Shown here piece after piece: positions 44,170 to 52,843 of a stretch of 64,000 bases of DNA. The stretch is from Tardiphaga sp. vice304 (GTDB lineage: Bacteria > Pseudomonadota > Alphaproteobacteria > Rhizobiales > Xanthobacteraceae). The notes beneath the pieces were generated by a model. It made no database searches. It saw only the letters and a program-made list of their open reading frames with translations, and had not been told where the DNA came from. The stretch lies in NCBI RefSeq assembly GCF_007018905.1, contig NZ_CP041402.1, forward strand, positions 4,018,001-4,082,000, in the 5' to 3' direction. A program made the translations under genes and the position numbers. How positions within the stretch are numbered: position 1 is the first letter of the stretch; every line of letters starts with the position of its first letter.

Positions 44170-45035
44170 GACGTCGCCTCCGAGGTTTCATCCGCCGGGT
44201 CGGCGCGAGCGACGACGATCAGGTCGCGCAGCCGCTGGTTCAGCGCCACGAAGTCCGGCTCGAAGGTCATCTTGATGGTGCGGGGACGCGCAAAATCGAC
44301 CTTGCTGTCGTCGATCACCCTCCCCGGCCGCGGGCTCATCACGCAGATCCGGCTGGCCAGGAACGCCGCCTCGCGCAAATCATGCGTCACCAGCAATACG
44401 GTGGGCTTATGGGCCAGCCAGAGGTTCTGCAGGATGGTCCACAGCTCTTCCTTGGTGAACTGGTCGAGCGCGCCGAAGGGCTCGTCGAGCAGCAGCATGC
44501 GCGGCTCGTGGATCAGCGCACGGCACAGATTGGCCCGCTGCAGCATGCCGCCGGACAATTGCCAGGGAAACTTGTTGGCGAAGCCCTTGAGCCCGACCTG
44601 CGCCAGCAGCGCATGCGCTTTGTCGCGAAACGCCAGCTTGCGCTGCTTCTTGAACTGCGAGCGAAACGGCTCGACGATCTTCAGCGGCAGCATGATGTTC
44701 TGCTCGATGGTCAGCCACGGCAGCATGGTCGGGTTCTGGAATGCCATGCCGACCCGCAGCGCCCGCGCCGCCACTTCACGCCCACCGACGATCACCACGC
44801 CGGAGGTCGGCCGTACCAGGCCTGAGACCAGCCGCAGGATCGTCGACTTGCCGCAGCCGGACGGCCCGACCAGCGCGAGGAACTCGCCGTCAGGGATGAT
44901 CATGTTGGTTTCGGCCAGCGCCGGGGTCGCGGTCGGGCCGCGGCCGAAGGTCACGGAAGTCGCCGATAGTTCGACGGCGATCGGTCCGGATTTGACGGGC
45001 GCGGCAGGCGCCACGGCAGTTTGCATACTGTTCAT
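44166..45035 (-). CDS. ABC transporter ATP-binding protein, SsuB/ThiZ type
   Basis: A 289-residue ATPase with Walker A GPSGCGKST, Q-loop AFQNPTMLPW, signature LSGGMLQR (one residue off the usual LSGGMQQR), Walker B MLLLDEPFGALD and switch LLVTHD. An extension of about 25 residues precedes the conserved domain. ATG 45035 or ATG 45026 are both possible starts, neither with a strong ribosome site. It is the first gene of a six-gene operon and diverges from the GntR regulator gene across a spacer with two identical 12-bp repeats. Confidence 0.9.
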   Translation of the reverse strand: MNSMQTAVAPAAPVKSGPIAVELSATSVTFGRGPTATPALAETNMIIPDGEFLALVGPSGCGKSTILRLVSGLVRPTSGVVIVGGREVAARALRVGMAFQNPTMLPWLTIEQNIMLPLKIVEPFRSQFKKQRKLAFRDKAHALLAQVGLKGFANKFPWQLSGGMLQRANLCRALIHEPRMLLLDEPFGALDQFTKEELWTILQNLWLAHKPTVLLVTHDLREAAFLASRICVMSPRPGRVIDDSKVDFARPRTIKMTFEPDFVALNQRLRDLIVVARADPADETSEATS

Positions 45036-45043
45036 GGCTTAAA

Positions 45044-45156
45044 GTGCATGCAATTGCGATGCCAGCCTGCTTCCGCTGGAATTCCGGATCGTTTCGGATT
45101 ATCGCTGATACCGCTGGAAGTTTGTTGGGCAGTGCCTCGACAACGTGCATGCAATT
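45044..45156. promoter_or_regulatory. Two perfect 12-bp repeats in a divergent promoter; candidate GntR operators
   Basis: GTGCATGCAATT occurs at 45044-45055 and again at 45145-45156, in the same orientation, 101 bp apart. Each contains the palindrome TGCATGCA. They flank the 100-bp spacer between the ABC ATPase start (45035) and the FCD-GntR start (45198), so one lies near each gene. A partial copy, TTGCATAC, occurs at 45021-45028. FCD-type GntR proteins bind short palindromes, so these are good operator candidates. Confidence 0.6.
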
Positions 45157-45197
45157 CGGGCACCGGCCTGCCGGCTGTCGCGCTCACCTTGGAGCCT

Positions 45198-45971
45198 ATG
45201 GCGTTGGATACGGCGAAGCCATTGAAATCATCGGACAAAGTCGGGACGATCTGTCGCGCGCTGCGGCGCGCGATCATCGAACAGGCGCTCGAGCCCGGTG
45301 CCAAGCTGCCCGAGGACGCGCTCGGCGAACGCTTCGGCGTCAGCCGCACCATCGCCCGCCATGCGCTCGGCCAGCTCGCCTCCGAGGGCCTGGTCGAACT
45401 GCGCCGCAACCGCATCGCCGTGGTGGTGACGCCGAGCTGGCAGGACGCCCGCGACACCTTCGACATCCGCATGGAGCTAGAACGGCTGGTGATGCGCCAG
45501 CTCGCTGGCCGGCTCAGCAGGGCGCAGGTGGCGCGCCTCAAAGCCCATGTCGAGGCCGAGAGCGCCGCACGCGAGGGCCCAGACGCTGTCTCAATTCGCC
45601 TGGCCACCGAATTCCATGTGCTGCTGGCGACCATGACCAACAGCCCGGTCATGGTGCGCTATGTCAGCGAGATCGCCTATCGCTGCTGCCTCACGCTGTC
45701 GCTGTACAGCCGGCCGCATTCGTCGGAATGCGGCGTCAACGAGCATATCGGCATCATCGACGCGCTGGAGCGCAGCGACGCCGCCGGCGCCATGGCGCTG
45801 ATGCACTCGCATCTCGACCAGGTCGCGACCCGCGCGCTGGTGACGCCGACGCCGGCGCGCGGCCGCGATCTGCTGGATGTGCTGGCGCCCTATGCGGCTG
45901 AGGGCGCGGAGCTGTCCGTAGCCCCTGCCGCGAAGGCCGTGGCCGCGTTGAAGCCGCGCATCGTGCGCTGA
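45198..45971 (+). CDS. GntR family transcriptional regulator, FCD subfamily
   Basis: A 257-residue regulator with an N-terminal winged helix (about residues 15-80): ICRALRRAIIEQALEPGAKL, then LGERFGVSRTIARHALGQLASEGLVEL. The C-terminal FCD effector domain (about 95-230) has RMELERLVMRQLA, the EFHVLLATMTNSPV segment and NEHIGIIDALERSDAAGAM. His residues likely bind a metal or carboxylate effector. The ATG at 45198 has GGAG close upstream; longer frames run across the divergent promoter. It probably represses the adjoining transporter/amidohydrolase operon until substrate is present. Confidence 0.87.
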   Translation: MALDTAKPLKSSDKVGTICRALRRAIIEQALEPGAKLPEDALGERFGVSRTIARHALGQLASEGLVELRRNRIAVVVTPSWQDARDTFDIRMELERLVMRQLAGRLSRAQVARLKAHVEAESAAREGPDAVSIRLATEFHVLLATMTNSPVMVRYVSEIAYRCCLTLSLYSRPHSSECGVNEHIGIIDALERSDAAGAMALMHSHLDQVATRALVTPTPARGRDLLDVLAPYAAEGAELSVAPAAKAVAALKPRIVR

Positions 45972-45974
45972 CAC

Positions 45975-46102
45975 TCCGTGTCGTCCCTGCGAACGCAGGG
46001 ACCCATACACGCTGTCGCCTTGATCGATCTCAGCCGGCAATAGCTCGGCAGAAGCCGAAACCCGGAGGCTATGGGTCCCTGCGTTCGCAGGGACGACATG
46101 GG
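45975..46102. repeat. Intergenic inverted repeat, GTCCCTGCGAACGCAGGGAC family
   Basis: The left end holds GTCGTCCCTGCGAACGCAGG, itself a hairpin, followed by GACCCATA. The right end holds TATGGGTCCCTGCGTTCGCA, then GGGACGACA. The two ends are long inverted copies, so the whole can fold as one stem or as two local hairpins. It lies between the convergent GntR and ahcY genes. Confidence 0.75.
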
Positions 46103-46126
46103 AGCTCTGGGATAGTACGAGCCAAC

Positions 46127-46154
46127 AAAAAGCCCCGGATCGCTCCGGGGCTTT
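46127..46154 (-). terminator. Rho-independent terminator of ahcY
   Basis: On the minus strand AAAGCCCCGGA pairs with TCCGGGGCTTT around a four-base loop and is followed by TTG after the T-run. It is 35 nt past the ahcY stop. Confidence 0.85.
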
Positions 46155-46188
46155 GTCGTTCAGTGATCCATCGCCGAAGCGATTGGAC

Positions 46189-47613
46189 TCAGTAGCGGTA
46201 CTGGTCGGTCTTGAACGGGCCCTGCTGCTTGACGCCGATATAGGCGGCCTGCTCGGGGCTGAGTTCGGAGAGCTTCACGCCGATCTTGGCGAGATGCAGG
46301 CGCGCAACCTTCTCGTCCAGCGCCTTCGGCAGCACGTAGACTTCCTTCTTGTACTTGCCGTCCTTGTTGTTGGCGTAGAGTTCGATCTGCGCCAGCGTCT
46401 GGTTGGTGAAGGAGGCCGACATCACGAAGGACGGGTGGCCGGTCGCGTTGCCGAGGTTCACCAGGCGGCCTTCCGACAAAAGGATCATCCGCTTGCCGTC
46501 CGGGAAGGTGATCTCGTCGACCTGCGGCTTGATGTTGTCCCACTTCATGTTCTTCAGATGCGCGATCTGAATCTCGTTGTCGAAGTGGCCGATGTTGCAG
46601 ACGATGGCACGATCCTTCATCGCGCGCATGTGCTCGATGGTGATGATGTCCTTGTTGCCGGTGGCGGTGACGAAGATGTCGGCGATCGGCGCCGCGTCTT
46701 CCATGGTCACGACCTGATAGCCTTCCATCGCCGCCTGCAACGCGCAGATCGGATCGACTTCGGACACCATGACGCGGGCGCCGGCCTGGCGCAGCGACGC
46801 CGCCGAACCCTTGCCGACGTCGCCGAAGCCGGCGACCATCGCAACCTTGCCGGACATCATGACGTCGGTGCCGCGGCGGATGCCGTCGACCAGCGATTCA
46901 CGGCAGCCGTACAGATTGTCGAACTTCGACTTGGTGACGCTGTCATTGACGTTGATGGCCGGGAACAGCAGCTTGCCGGACTTCTGCATGTCGTACAGGC
47001 GATGAACGCCCGTGGTGGTCTCTTCGGAGACGCCCTTGATGCTCTCGGCAATGCCCTTGAAGTAGCCCTTCGGCTTCTCCTTGAGCTGCTTCTTGAGCAG
47101 CGCGAAGAAGATCACTTCTTCGTCCGATTCCGGCTTGTCGAGGAAGGCGGTGTCGCCGTTCTCGGCGCGCAGGCCGAGGTGGACGTACATCGTGGCGTCG
47201 CCGCCGTCATCGAGGATCATGTTGGGATGACCGCCGCCATGCCAGTCGAACATCCGTGCGGTGTAGTCCCAGTAATCTTCCAGGCTCTCGCCCTTGATGG
47301 CGAACACCGGAATGCCGGCGGCGGCGATCGCCGCGGCGGCGTGATCCTGCGTCGAATAGATATTGCATGATACCCAGCGCACGTCGGCGCCGAGCGCAGC
47401 CAGCGTCTCGATCAGCACGGCGGTCTGGATCGTCATGTGCAGCGAGCCGGCGATGCGGGCGCCCTTCAGCACCTGCTGCGGGCCGAACTCCTCGCGGGTG
47501 GCCATCAGGCCCGGCATCTCGGTCTCGGCGATCGAAATTTCCTTGCGGCCGAACGGCGCGAGCGCGATGTCCTTGACGATGTAGTCGGTGAAACCCTTGG
47601 GCGCGGTGGTCAT
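46189..47613 (-). CDS. ahcY: Adenosylhomocysteinase
   Basis: Hydrolyses S-adenosylhomocysteine to adenosine and homocysteine, removing the product inhibitor of methyltransferases. The 474-residue NAD-dependent enzyme has the substrate-domain motif [15 protein letters not shown] and the NAD-binding [19 protein letters not shown] (hallmark GFGDVGKG). The C-terminal KTDQYRY is the universal tail whose Lys and Tyr contact NAD. The ATG at 47613 ([11 protein letters not shown]) is chosen over an open frame to 47769. It has its own terminator. It lies 261 bp downstream of metK in the same direction, so SAM production and SAH removal are clustered. Confidence 0.95.
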   Translation of the reverse strand: MTTAPKGFTDYIVKDIALAPFGRKEISIAETEMPGLMATREEFGPQQVLKGARIAGSLHMTIQTAVLIETLAALGADVRWVSCNIYSTQDHAAAAIAAAGIPVFAIKGESLEDYWDYTARMFDWHGGGHPNMILDDGGDATMYVHLGLRAENGDTAFLDKPESDEEVIFFALLKKQLKEKPKGYFKGIAESIKGVSEETTTGVHRLYDMQKSGKLLFPAINVNDSVTKSKFDNLYGCRESLVDGIRRGTDVMMSGKVAMVAGFGDVGKGSAASLRQAGARVMVSEVDPICALQAAMEGYQVVTMEDAAPIADIFVTATGNKDIITIEHMRAMKDRAIVCNIGHFDNEIQIAHLKNMKWDNIKPQVDEITFPDGKRMILLSEGRLVNLGNATGHPSFVMSASFTNQTLAQIELYANNKDGKYKKEVYVLPKALDEKVARLHLAKIGVKLSELSPEQAAYIGVKQQGPFKTDQYRY

Positions 47614-47874
47614 GTGATCTGTTCCTGGAACGGAGTTATCTGGACTTATCAATAGGTAGCGAATTGGGGCAGTTCGTGGCGGTCTGGCCGCTCCCCTTCG
47701 GCGGAGGAGGCAGATACCGAAATCGCTGCGGTCGTTGCGGTGGTCGTCCGCGTCAGCCCTCCCCCGCAACAGGGGGAGAGCGCGTCGTACATGGTCGTGA
47801 CGCCAAAGCTTACTTCAACTTCCAAACACCCTGAACGTTACGCTAACGCATCGGCGTATGATGAAGCAGTCGCG
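47614..47874. other. metK-ahcY intergenic region
   Basis: 261 bp with no gene. A small hairpin, CCCTCCCCCGCAACAGGGGGAG (core CTCCCCC/GGGGGAG, about 47760-47780), could terminate metK transcription. I looked for SAM or SAH riboswitch landmarks here and did not recognise any. The ahcY promoter should lie between this hairpin and 47613. Confidence 0.4.
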
Positions 47875-49071
47875 TTAAACCGCAGCCTTCAGCTTGTCGA
47901 CAAGGTCGGTCTTCTCCCACGAGAAGCCGCCATCCGCATCCGGCGTACGGCCGAAATGGCCATAGGCCGCGGTGCGGGCGTAGATCGGCTTGTTGAGGTC
48001 GAGGTGCTTGCGGATGCCGCGCGGCGTCAGGTCCATCGATTCGGCGACGGCCTTTTCGATCAATTCATCGGCGACCTTGCCGGTGCCGTGGGTATCGACG
48101 TAGATCGACAGCGGACGCGCCACGCCGATGGCGTAAGCGAGCTGCAGCGTCGCCTTGTCGGCGAGGCCGGCGGCAACGATGTTCTTGGCGACGTAGCGTG
48201 CGGCATAGGCGGCCGAGCGATCGACCTTGGTGGAATCCTTGCCGGAGAACGCGCCGCCGCCGTGCGGGGCAGCACCGCCGTAGGTATCGACGATGATCTT
48301 GCGACCGGTCAGGCCGGCGTCACCATCGGGACCGCCGATGAAGAACTTGCCGGTCGGGTTGATGTGCCAGATCGTCTTGTCGGAGATCCAGCCTTCCGGC
48401 AGCGCCTTGCGGACGTAGGGCTCGACGCAGTCACGCACCTGGCTCGAAGTCATGTCTTCCACCAAATGCTGGTGCGAGACGACGATCTCGCGCACGCCGA
48501 CCGGCTTGCCGTTCTCGTACTGCACGGTGACCTGGCTCTTGGAGTCCGGGCCGAGCACCTTCTCGATACCGGCGTGACGGGCTTCCGAGATCAGGCGCAG
48601 GATCTTGTGCGCGTAGAAGATCGGGGCCGGCATCAGCTCGGCGGTCTCGTTGGTGGCGTAGCCGAACATGATGCCCTGGTCGCCGGCGCCCTCTTCCTGG
48701 TTGGTACCGGGCTGCAGCGCGTCGACGCCCTGCGCGATGTCGGCCGACTGCGGATGCAGCAGGATCTCAATGTCGGCGGTCTTCCAGTGGAAGCCGGCCT
48801 GCTCGTAGCCGATGTCCTTGATCGCGGCGCGCACCACGGCCTCGATGTGCTCGTTGGTGACCGAGGCGGGACCGCGGGTCTCGCCGGCGATCACGACCTT
48901 GTTGGTGGTGGCCAGCGTTTCGCAGGCGGCCCGGATCGCCCAGGGATCCATGCCGGCCTTCGCGCCTTCGCGGAAGAACAGGTCGACGATTTCGTCGGAA
49001 ATCCGGTCGCAAATCTTGTCCGGATGACCTTCGGAGACGGATTCACTGGTGAAGAGATAAGACGCGCGCAT
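47875..49071 (-). CDS. metK: S-adenosylmethionine synthetase
   Basis: Makes SAM from methionine and ATP. The 398-residue protein opens [20 protein letters not shown] with the family start GHPDKICD, and has GEIMFGYA-like [12 protein letters not shown]. The P-loop-like signature [16 protein letters not shown] is present. The ATG at 49071 is used rather than the TTG just before it. The gene begins 60 nt after the stop of the HTH-methyltransferase gene on the same strand, with no terminator between, so the two form one operon. Confidence 0.95.
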   Translation of the reverse strand: MRASYLFTSESVSEGHPDKICDRISDEIVDLFFREGAKAGMDPWAIRAACETLATTNKVVIAGETRGPASVTNEHIEAVVRAAIKDIGYEQAGFHWKTADIEILLHPQSADIAQGVDALQPGTNQEEGAGDQGIMFGYATNETAELMPAPIFYAHKILRLISEARHAGIEKVLGPDSKSQVTVQYENGKPVGVREIVVSHQHLVEDMTSSQVRDCVEPYVRKALPEGWISDKTIWHINPTGKFFIGGPDGDAGLTGRKIIVDTYGGAAPHGGGAFSGKDSTKVDRSAAYAARYVAKNIVAAGLADKATLQLAYAIGVARPLSIYVDTHGTGKVADELIEKAVAESMDLTPRGIRKHLDLNKPIYARTAAYGHFGRTPDADGGFSWEKTDLVDKLKAAV

Positions 49072-49130
49072 CAACTAACCCCTTTGTTCCGCCATGCATC
49101 GGCGGCCTTTCGTCAAATTGTCCAGAAATG

Positions 49131-50486
49131 TCAGTCGCGACGCCGCGAGATGACGTAGGATTCGTCGTAGAACCAGAGCCCGTTATGCTTGCGCAGAACC
49201 TCTCGTGTCGCATCGAGGTAGCGGCCGCTCTGGGTGACTTCCGTCAAGCGGTCGTCTTCGATCTGGGCCACGTAGACCGCCGCGTTCCATGCTGCAAAAG
49301 CCGTCGATGTTCCGATCAGGCCGGTGACCTCGTTCGGCAATGCTTCCATTGCGTAGCGAAAAATCGACCGGTGGTCGGAATAGGCATTGAAGTTCAAATC
49401 GCGCCCCGCGGAGCCCAGCTCGTATTTCACTGCGCGCAATAGCTCATGACGGCTCACAGCGAAAGGGTTTTCTTTGGGCCAGACGGCTTGCACGATCTCC
49501 ATACCTGGGTCCTGCCCATGCGAATGGATGCCGATCAGCCGTCCCCCGGCGCGCAACGCCCGGGCCAGGGGGGCAATGATCCGCTTGGCCCGAAAGGTCA
49601 CGGATGATTTGGCCCGATAGGGCTGCGAGGCAATGATCAGGTCGAAATTCGCCTCGGTGCGACCGGCGCGCGGGATGATCGAATCGAGCAGGAAGCGGTG
49701 ATCCTCGCGGTAGACCACCAGCGCCACCGGCCGCTCATAGGTCGGCATGCCCGAGCGCGGATTGATGCTGGCGCGCCAATTATCCTCCAGAAACCCGCCG
49801 AGTTCGGCAATCTGCGTCTCGAATTCGCCGGACGACGCCCCGCGAAGCGCCACTTCATGCCAGATCATGCCGGCCGCCGCCGCAGGCGACGCCGGCGTCA
49901 GCCAGGGCGCCTCGGCGTAATGCATATTGGTCAGCACGAATACCGTGGCGGGATGCTCGAACAACCGGTCGGGCACCTTGTCCAGCGTCAGCCGGACGTC
50001 CTCCAGGCTCAATTCCTTGCCGGCGATATAGAACGGCATGTGCGGGAAACGGCCGTGCATGGTTCGCATCACCCGTGCCAATACGGTGCCGTCGCCGACG
50101 CCGGCATCGAACACCCGCAGCGCCGGCGGGCGCGGGTGGATATTGCCGAGTTCCAGCCCGACCCGCTCGGCAATCACCCGCTTTTCCGAGCAGGTATGGA
50201 CGAACAGCAGATATTTCTGCCGGTTTTCGAAGAAGCGGAAATTGCTGCGCGGATCGCGCCTTTCCAGCGGAAGATCGGGCCGCCGCGGCGGCGTCAGACC
50301 TTCCGGCAGCGAGGCGGCAATGAAGGCGTGGATACGGTCGAGCGTGTCGATGGTAATGCGCTTGCCCTCGCGCAGCCGGTTGACCAGCTTGCCGTCATTG
50401 ACGGCGCGGCGGCCAAACGTCGATTCCGCCATATCGACCTGGCGGCAATAGTCCTGAATCTGGCCGAGCAGCTGGTCGTGTTTCAT
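49131..50486 (-). CDS. Fusion of an N-terminal HTH-like domain to a class I SAM methyltransferase domain
   Basis: A 451-residue protein of unknown function. Residues 1-58 look like a Cro/C1-type helix-turn-helix: IQDYCRQVDMAESTFGRRAV then KLVNRLREGKRITIDTLDRI. A linker follows to about residue 95. The rest is a Rossmann-like methyltransferase domain with motif I LRVFDAGVGDGTVL (123-136), an acidic KELSLEDV after strand 2 (157-164), and a motif-IV-like ASQPY (286-290) reminiscent of the S/N-P-P-Y of amino-methyltransferases. GGRLIGIHSHGQD fits the late strand. It directly precedes metK. It could be a SAM sensor-regulator or a DNA/RNA/protein methyltransferase. Neither activity is shown. Confidence 0.72.
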   Translation of the reverse strand: MKHDQLLGQIQDYCRQVDMAESTFGRRAVNDGKLVNRLREGKRITIDTLDRIHAFIAASLPEGLTPPRRPDLPLERRDPRSNFRFFENRQKYLLFVHTCSEKRVIAERVGLELGNIHPRPPALRVFDAGVGDGTVLARVMRTMHGRFPHMPFYIAGKELSLEDVRLTLDKVPDRLFEHPATVFVLTNMHYAEAPWLTPASPAAAAGMIWHEVALRGASSGEFETQIAELGGFLEDNWRASINPRSGMPTYERPVALVVYREDHRFLLDSIIPRAGRTEANFDLIIASQPYRAKSSVTFRAKRIIAPLARALRAGGRLIGIHSHGQDPGMEIVQAVWPKENPFAVSRHELLRAVKYELGSAGRDLNFNAYSDHRSIFRYAMEALPNEVTGLIGTSTAFAAWNAAVYVAQIEDDRLTEVTQSGRYLDATREVLRKHNGLWFYDESYVISRRRD

Positions 50487-50510
50487 GGCGCGGAATTCTC
50501 AAAGAGACGG

Positions 50511-50559
50511 GAGTGGGCAGAAAGAGGTCTGGCCCACTCTCTAGCACGTCCTGCCCACT
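50511..50559. promoter_or_regulatory. Three copies of GCCCACT upstream of the HTH-methyltransferase/metK operon
   Basis: GAGTGGGC (50511-50518) and GCCCACTC (50532-50539) form an inverted repeat. GCCCACT recurs at 50553-50559, giving a 21-bp spacing, about two helical turns, between like-oriented copies. All lie 25-75 bp upstream of the start at 50486, in the gap shared with divergent ugd. They are candidate operators, perhaps for the HTH domain of the gene itself. Confidence 0.5.
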
Positions 50560-50665
50560 GATGATATCCGCCGTTATTTTGATGCAGCGTCGTGTGACAG
50601 ACTTCCGCATCTGCTAAGACCCGACGCATCGACCCTGCCCGACACCTCCAGATTCAGGTCTTCTT

Positions 50666-51976
50666 ATGCGTATCGCGATGATTGGCACCGGCTATGTCGG
50701 CCTGGTGTCTGGCGCCTGTTTTGCCGATTTCGGCCATCATGTGACCTGCGTCGACAAGGATGCCTCCAAGATCGAGGCGCTGCATCGCGGCCTGATCCCG
50801 ATCTTCGAGCCCGGCCTGGATGCGCTGGTCGCCGCCAATGTGAAGGCCGGCCGGCTCGATTTCACCACCGACCTCACCAAACCGGTCGCCGAAGCGGACG
50901 CCGTGTTCATCGCCGTCGGCACCCCGTCGCGGCGCGGCGACGACCATGCGGATCTGTCCTATGTCTACGCGGCAGCCAAGGAAATCGCCGCGGCGGTCAG
51001 AGGCTTTACGGTGGTCATCACCAAATCCACCGTGCCGGTCGGCACCGGCGACGAAGTCGAGCGGCTGATCCGCGAGGCCAACCCCGACGCCGACGTGGCC
51101 GTCGCCTCCAATCCCGAATTCCTGCGCGAGGGCGCGGCGATCCGCGACTTCAAGTTTCCCGACCGCATCGTCGTCGGCACCTCCGACGATCGCGCGCGCA
51201 AGGCGATTGGCGAGATCTACCGGCCGCTGTCGCTGAACCAGGCGCCGGTGATGTACACCGCGCGCCGCACCGCCGAACTGATAAAATACGCGGCGAATGC
51301 CTTCCTCGCCACCAAGATCACCTTCATCAACGAGATCGCGGATCTCGCAGAAAAGGTCGGCGCCGACGTCCAGGACGTCGCCCGCGGCATCGGCATGGAC
51401 AATCGCATCGGCTCGAAATTTCTGCATGCCGGCCCGGGGTTCGGCGGCTCATGCTTTCCCAAGGATACCCGCGCGCTGGTCAAGATCGCGCTCGACCATG
51501 ACGCGCCGCTGCGCATCGTCGAGGCGGTGCTATCCGTCAACGACAACCGCAAGCGCGCGATGGCGCGAAAAGTCTCGCATGCGCTGGGCGGCCATTTGCG
51601 CGGCAAGACCGTCGCGGTGCTGGGTCTCACCTTCAAGCCGGACACCGACGACATGCGCGAGGCGCCGTCGATCCCGCTGGTCACCGGCCTGCTCGACATG
51701 GGCGCGAACGTGCGCGCCTACGATCCGGTCGGCATGGAGCCGGCGAAAAGCGAGTTGCCCGATATCACCTATTGCGAGGACGCCTATGACTGCGCCAAAG
51801 GTGCCGACGCGCTGGTGATCGTCACCGAATGGGTCCAATTCCGCGCGCTCGATCTGCCCCGGCTGAAGGCGACCATGAAGCAGCCTGTCATCGTCGACCT
51901 GCGCAATGTGTACCGGCCGGAGGAAATGGCGGCGGCGGGGTTTGTGTATGAAGGCGTCGGACGCGGGGCGGCCTGA
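50666..51976 (+). CDS. ugd: UDP-glucose 6-dehydrogenase
   Basis: Oxidises UDP-glucose to UDP-glucuronate with two NAD+. The 436-residue protein has the N-terminal Rossmann motif MIGTGYVGLVSGACFADFG (hallmark GTGYVGLVSG), KSTVPVGTGDEV, ASNPEFLREGAAIRDF and the catalytic Cys in GFGGSCFPKDT. The C-terminal UDP-binding domain includes LGLTFKPDTDDMREAPS. Its product is the substrate of the UDP-glucuronate 4-epimerase at 25491-26474, giving galacturonate for LPS or capsule. It diverges from the HTH-methyltransferase gene. Confidence 0.95.
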   Translation: MRIAMIGTGYVGLVSGACFADFGHHVTCVDKDASKIEALHRGLIPIFEPGLDALVAANVKAGRLDFTTDLTKPVAEADAVFIAVGTPSRRGDDHADLSYVYAAAKEIAAAVRGFTVVITKSTVPVGTGDEVERLIREANPDADVAVASNPEFLREGAAIRDFKFPDRIVVGTSDDRARKAIGEIYRPLSLNQAPVMYTARRTAELIKYAANAFLATKITFINEIADLAEKVGADVQDVARGIGMDNRIGSKFLHAGPGFGGSCFPKDTRALVKIALDHDAPLRIVEAVLSVNDNRKRAMARKVSHALGGHLRGKTVAVLGLTFKPDTDDMREAPSIPLVTGLLDMGANVRAYDPVGMEPAKSELPDITYCEDAYDCAKGADALVIVTEWVQFRALDLPRLKATMKQPVIVDLRNVYRPEEMAAAGFVYEGVGRGAA

Positions 51977-52063
51977 CGGCACTAAACAACAGGGAAAATA
52001 GACTTCCCGTCTTTTACAGGTGAGCTATTGTAAGTCTTAAATAGCTCGGTTCCGGAGAGCGTC

Positions 52064-52361
52064 ATGGATGTGAAAGAGGCCGTCAGGGCCGCCAAGACCT
52101 GGATAATGGATGTGATGGAGGATGAGCATCCCTCAAACCTCGGTCTGGAAGAGGTCGAATACAACGACGAGAAGCGCGTCTGGAAGATTACCCTTGGCTT
52201 CTCGAGGCCCTGGAATTCCCCTAGAAGCCCACTCAATAATCTGCTCGCCATTGCTGCTACGGAGCCCCCCCCTTCACAAGCGCGCCTATCGCACGATTGT
52301 CGTTGACGATCGAAACGGCGAAGTCAAAGCCATGCAGCGGAAGGCCGTTTCCGAGGATTAG
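52064..52361 (+). pseudogene. Small hypothetical protein, frameshifted at a run of eight C
   Basis: From ATG 52064 one frame reads MDVKEAVRAAKTWIMDVMED and on to FSRPWNSPRS, then a stop at 52304-52306. From the C-run at 52265-52272 the +1 frame continues as LHKRAYRTIVVDDRNGEVKA to the stop at 52359-52361. The continuation looks like the natural end of the protein (two beta strands, then Asp/Gly turns). With seven C instead of eight, a single 98-residue protein results. The cause could be a sequencing error, a mutation, or a phase-variable or slippage-prone tract. The stop directly abuts the next ATG. The function is unknown. Confidence 0.65.
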
Positions 52362-52827
52362 ATGAGTTCAACTCTGCTGATCGATACAAACCTGATCGTA
52401 TTGCTTGTCGTAGGACTGGCTGACGAGAAAGCTGTGATCAATCACAAGAGAACACGGGCTTACACAATCGATGACTTCAGGTTGTTGACGGAATTTATCT
52501 CGGAGTATCCCTGAAGTCGCCGTCATCCCAAATGCACTTTCCGAAGCTTCCAACCTACTCAGCTTTGAGGGTGATGAACACGCGCGCAGTATTCTGAATA
52601 AATTCTCCATCTTCCTGTCGCGCGCCAAAGAAAAGTACATCGTCAGTGCCGACGCCGCGAGACGCCCGGAGTTCAAATGGCTTGGGTTGACCGACTGCGC
52701 GCTTCTAGAATTCGCAAAACATGACGTCCATCTTCTCACAGCGGACGTTGCCCTGCATGTCGCAGCTCTCAAAGCAGGCTACAGCTCCACGAACTTCACC
52801 CACTACATCCAGGCCGCACGCGCTTGA
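52362..52827 (+). pseudogene. PIN-domain protein gene, interrupted by a frameshift
   Basis: ATG 52362 follows the previous stop without a gap. The first frame gives MSSTLLIDTNLIVLLVVGLA through LLTEFISEYP and stops at 52512-52514. The +1 frame continues EVAVIPNALSEASNLLSFEG to LTDCALLEFAKHDVHLLTAD and ends at 52825-52827. Joined, about 154 residues show PIN features: an early Asp (LIDTN), a Glu in the middle (ALSEASN), and Asp in LTDCALL and LLTADVAL. PIN domains are Mg2+-dependent RNases, often toxins. With the small gene ahead this resembles a two-gene cassette in which both members are broken. A sequencing error remains possible. Confidence 0.65.
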
Positions 52828-52843
52828 ACCAGCAGATAGCAGC

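Noticed and set aside
47614..50665. SAM or SAH riboswitch upstream of metK or ahcY
   Set aside because: I looked for a conserved aptamer-like stem arrangement before each gene and recognised none. A covariance-model search would be needed to exclude it.
52368..52772. 134-codon minus-strand open frame
   Set aside because: It runs antisense through the PIN gene. The plus strand reads as a recognisable PIN domain across one frame break, which explains the region better.
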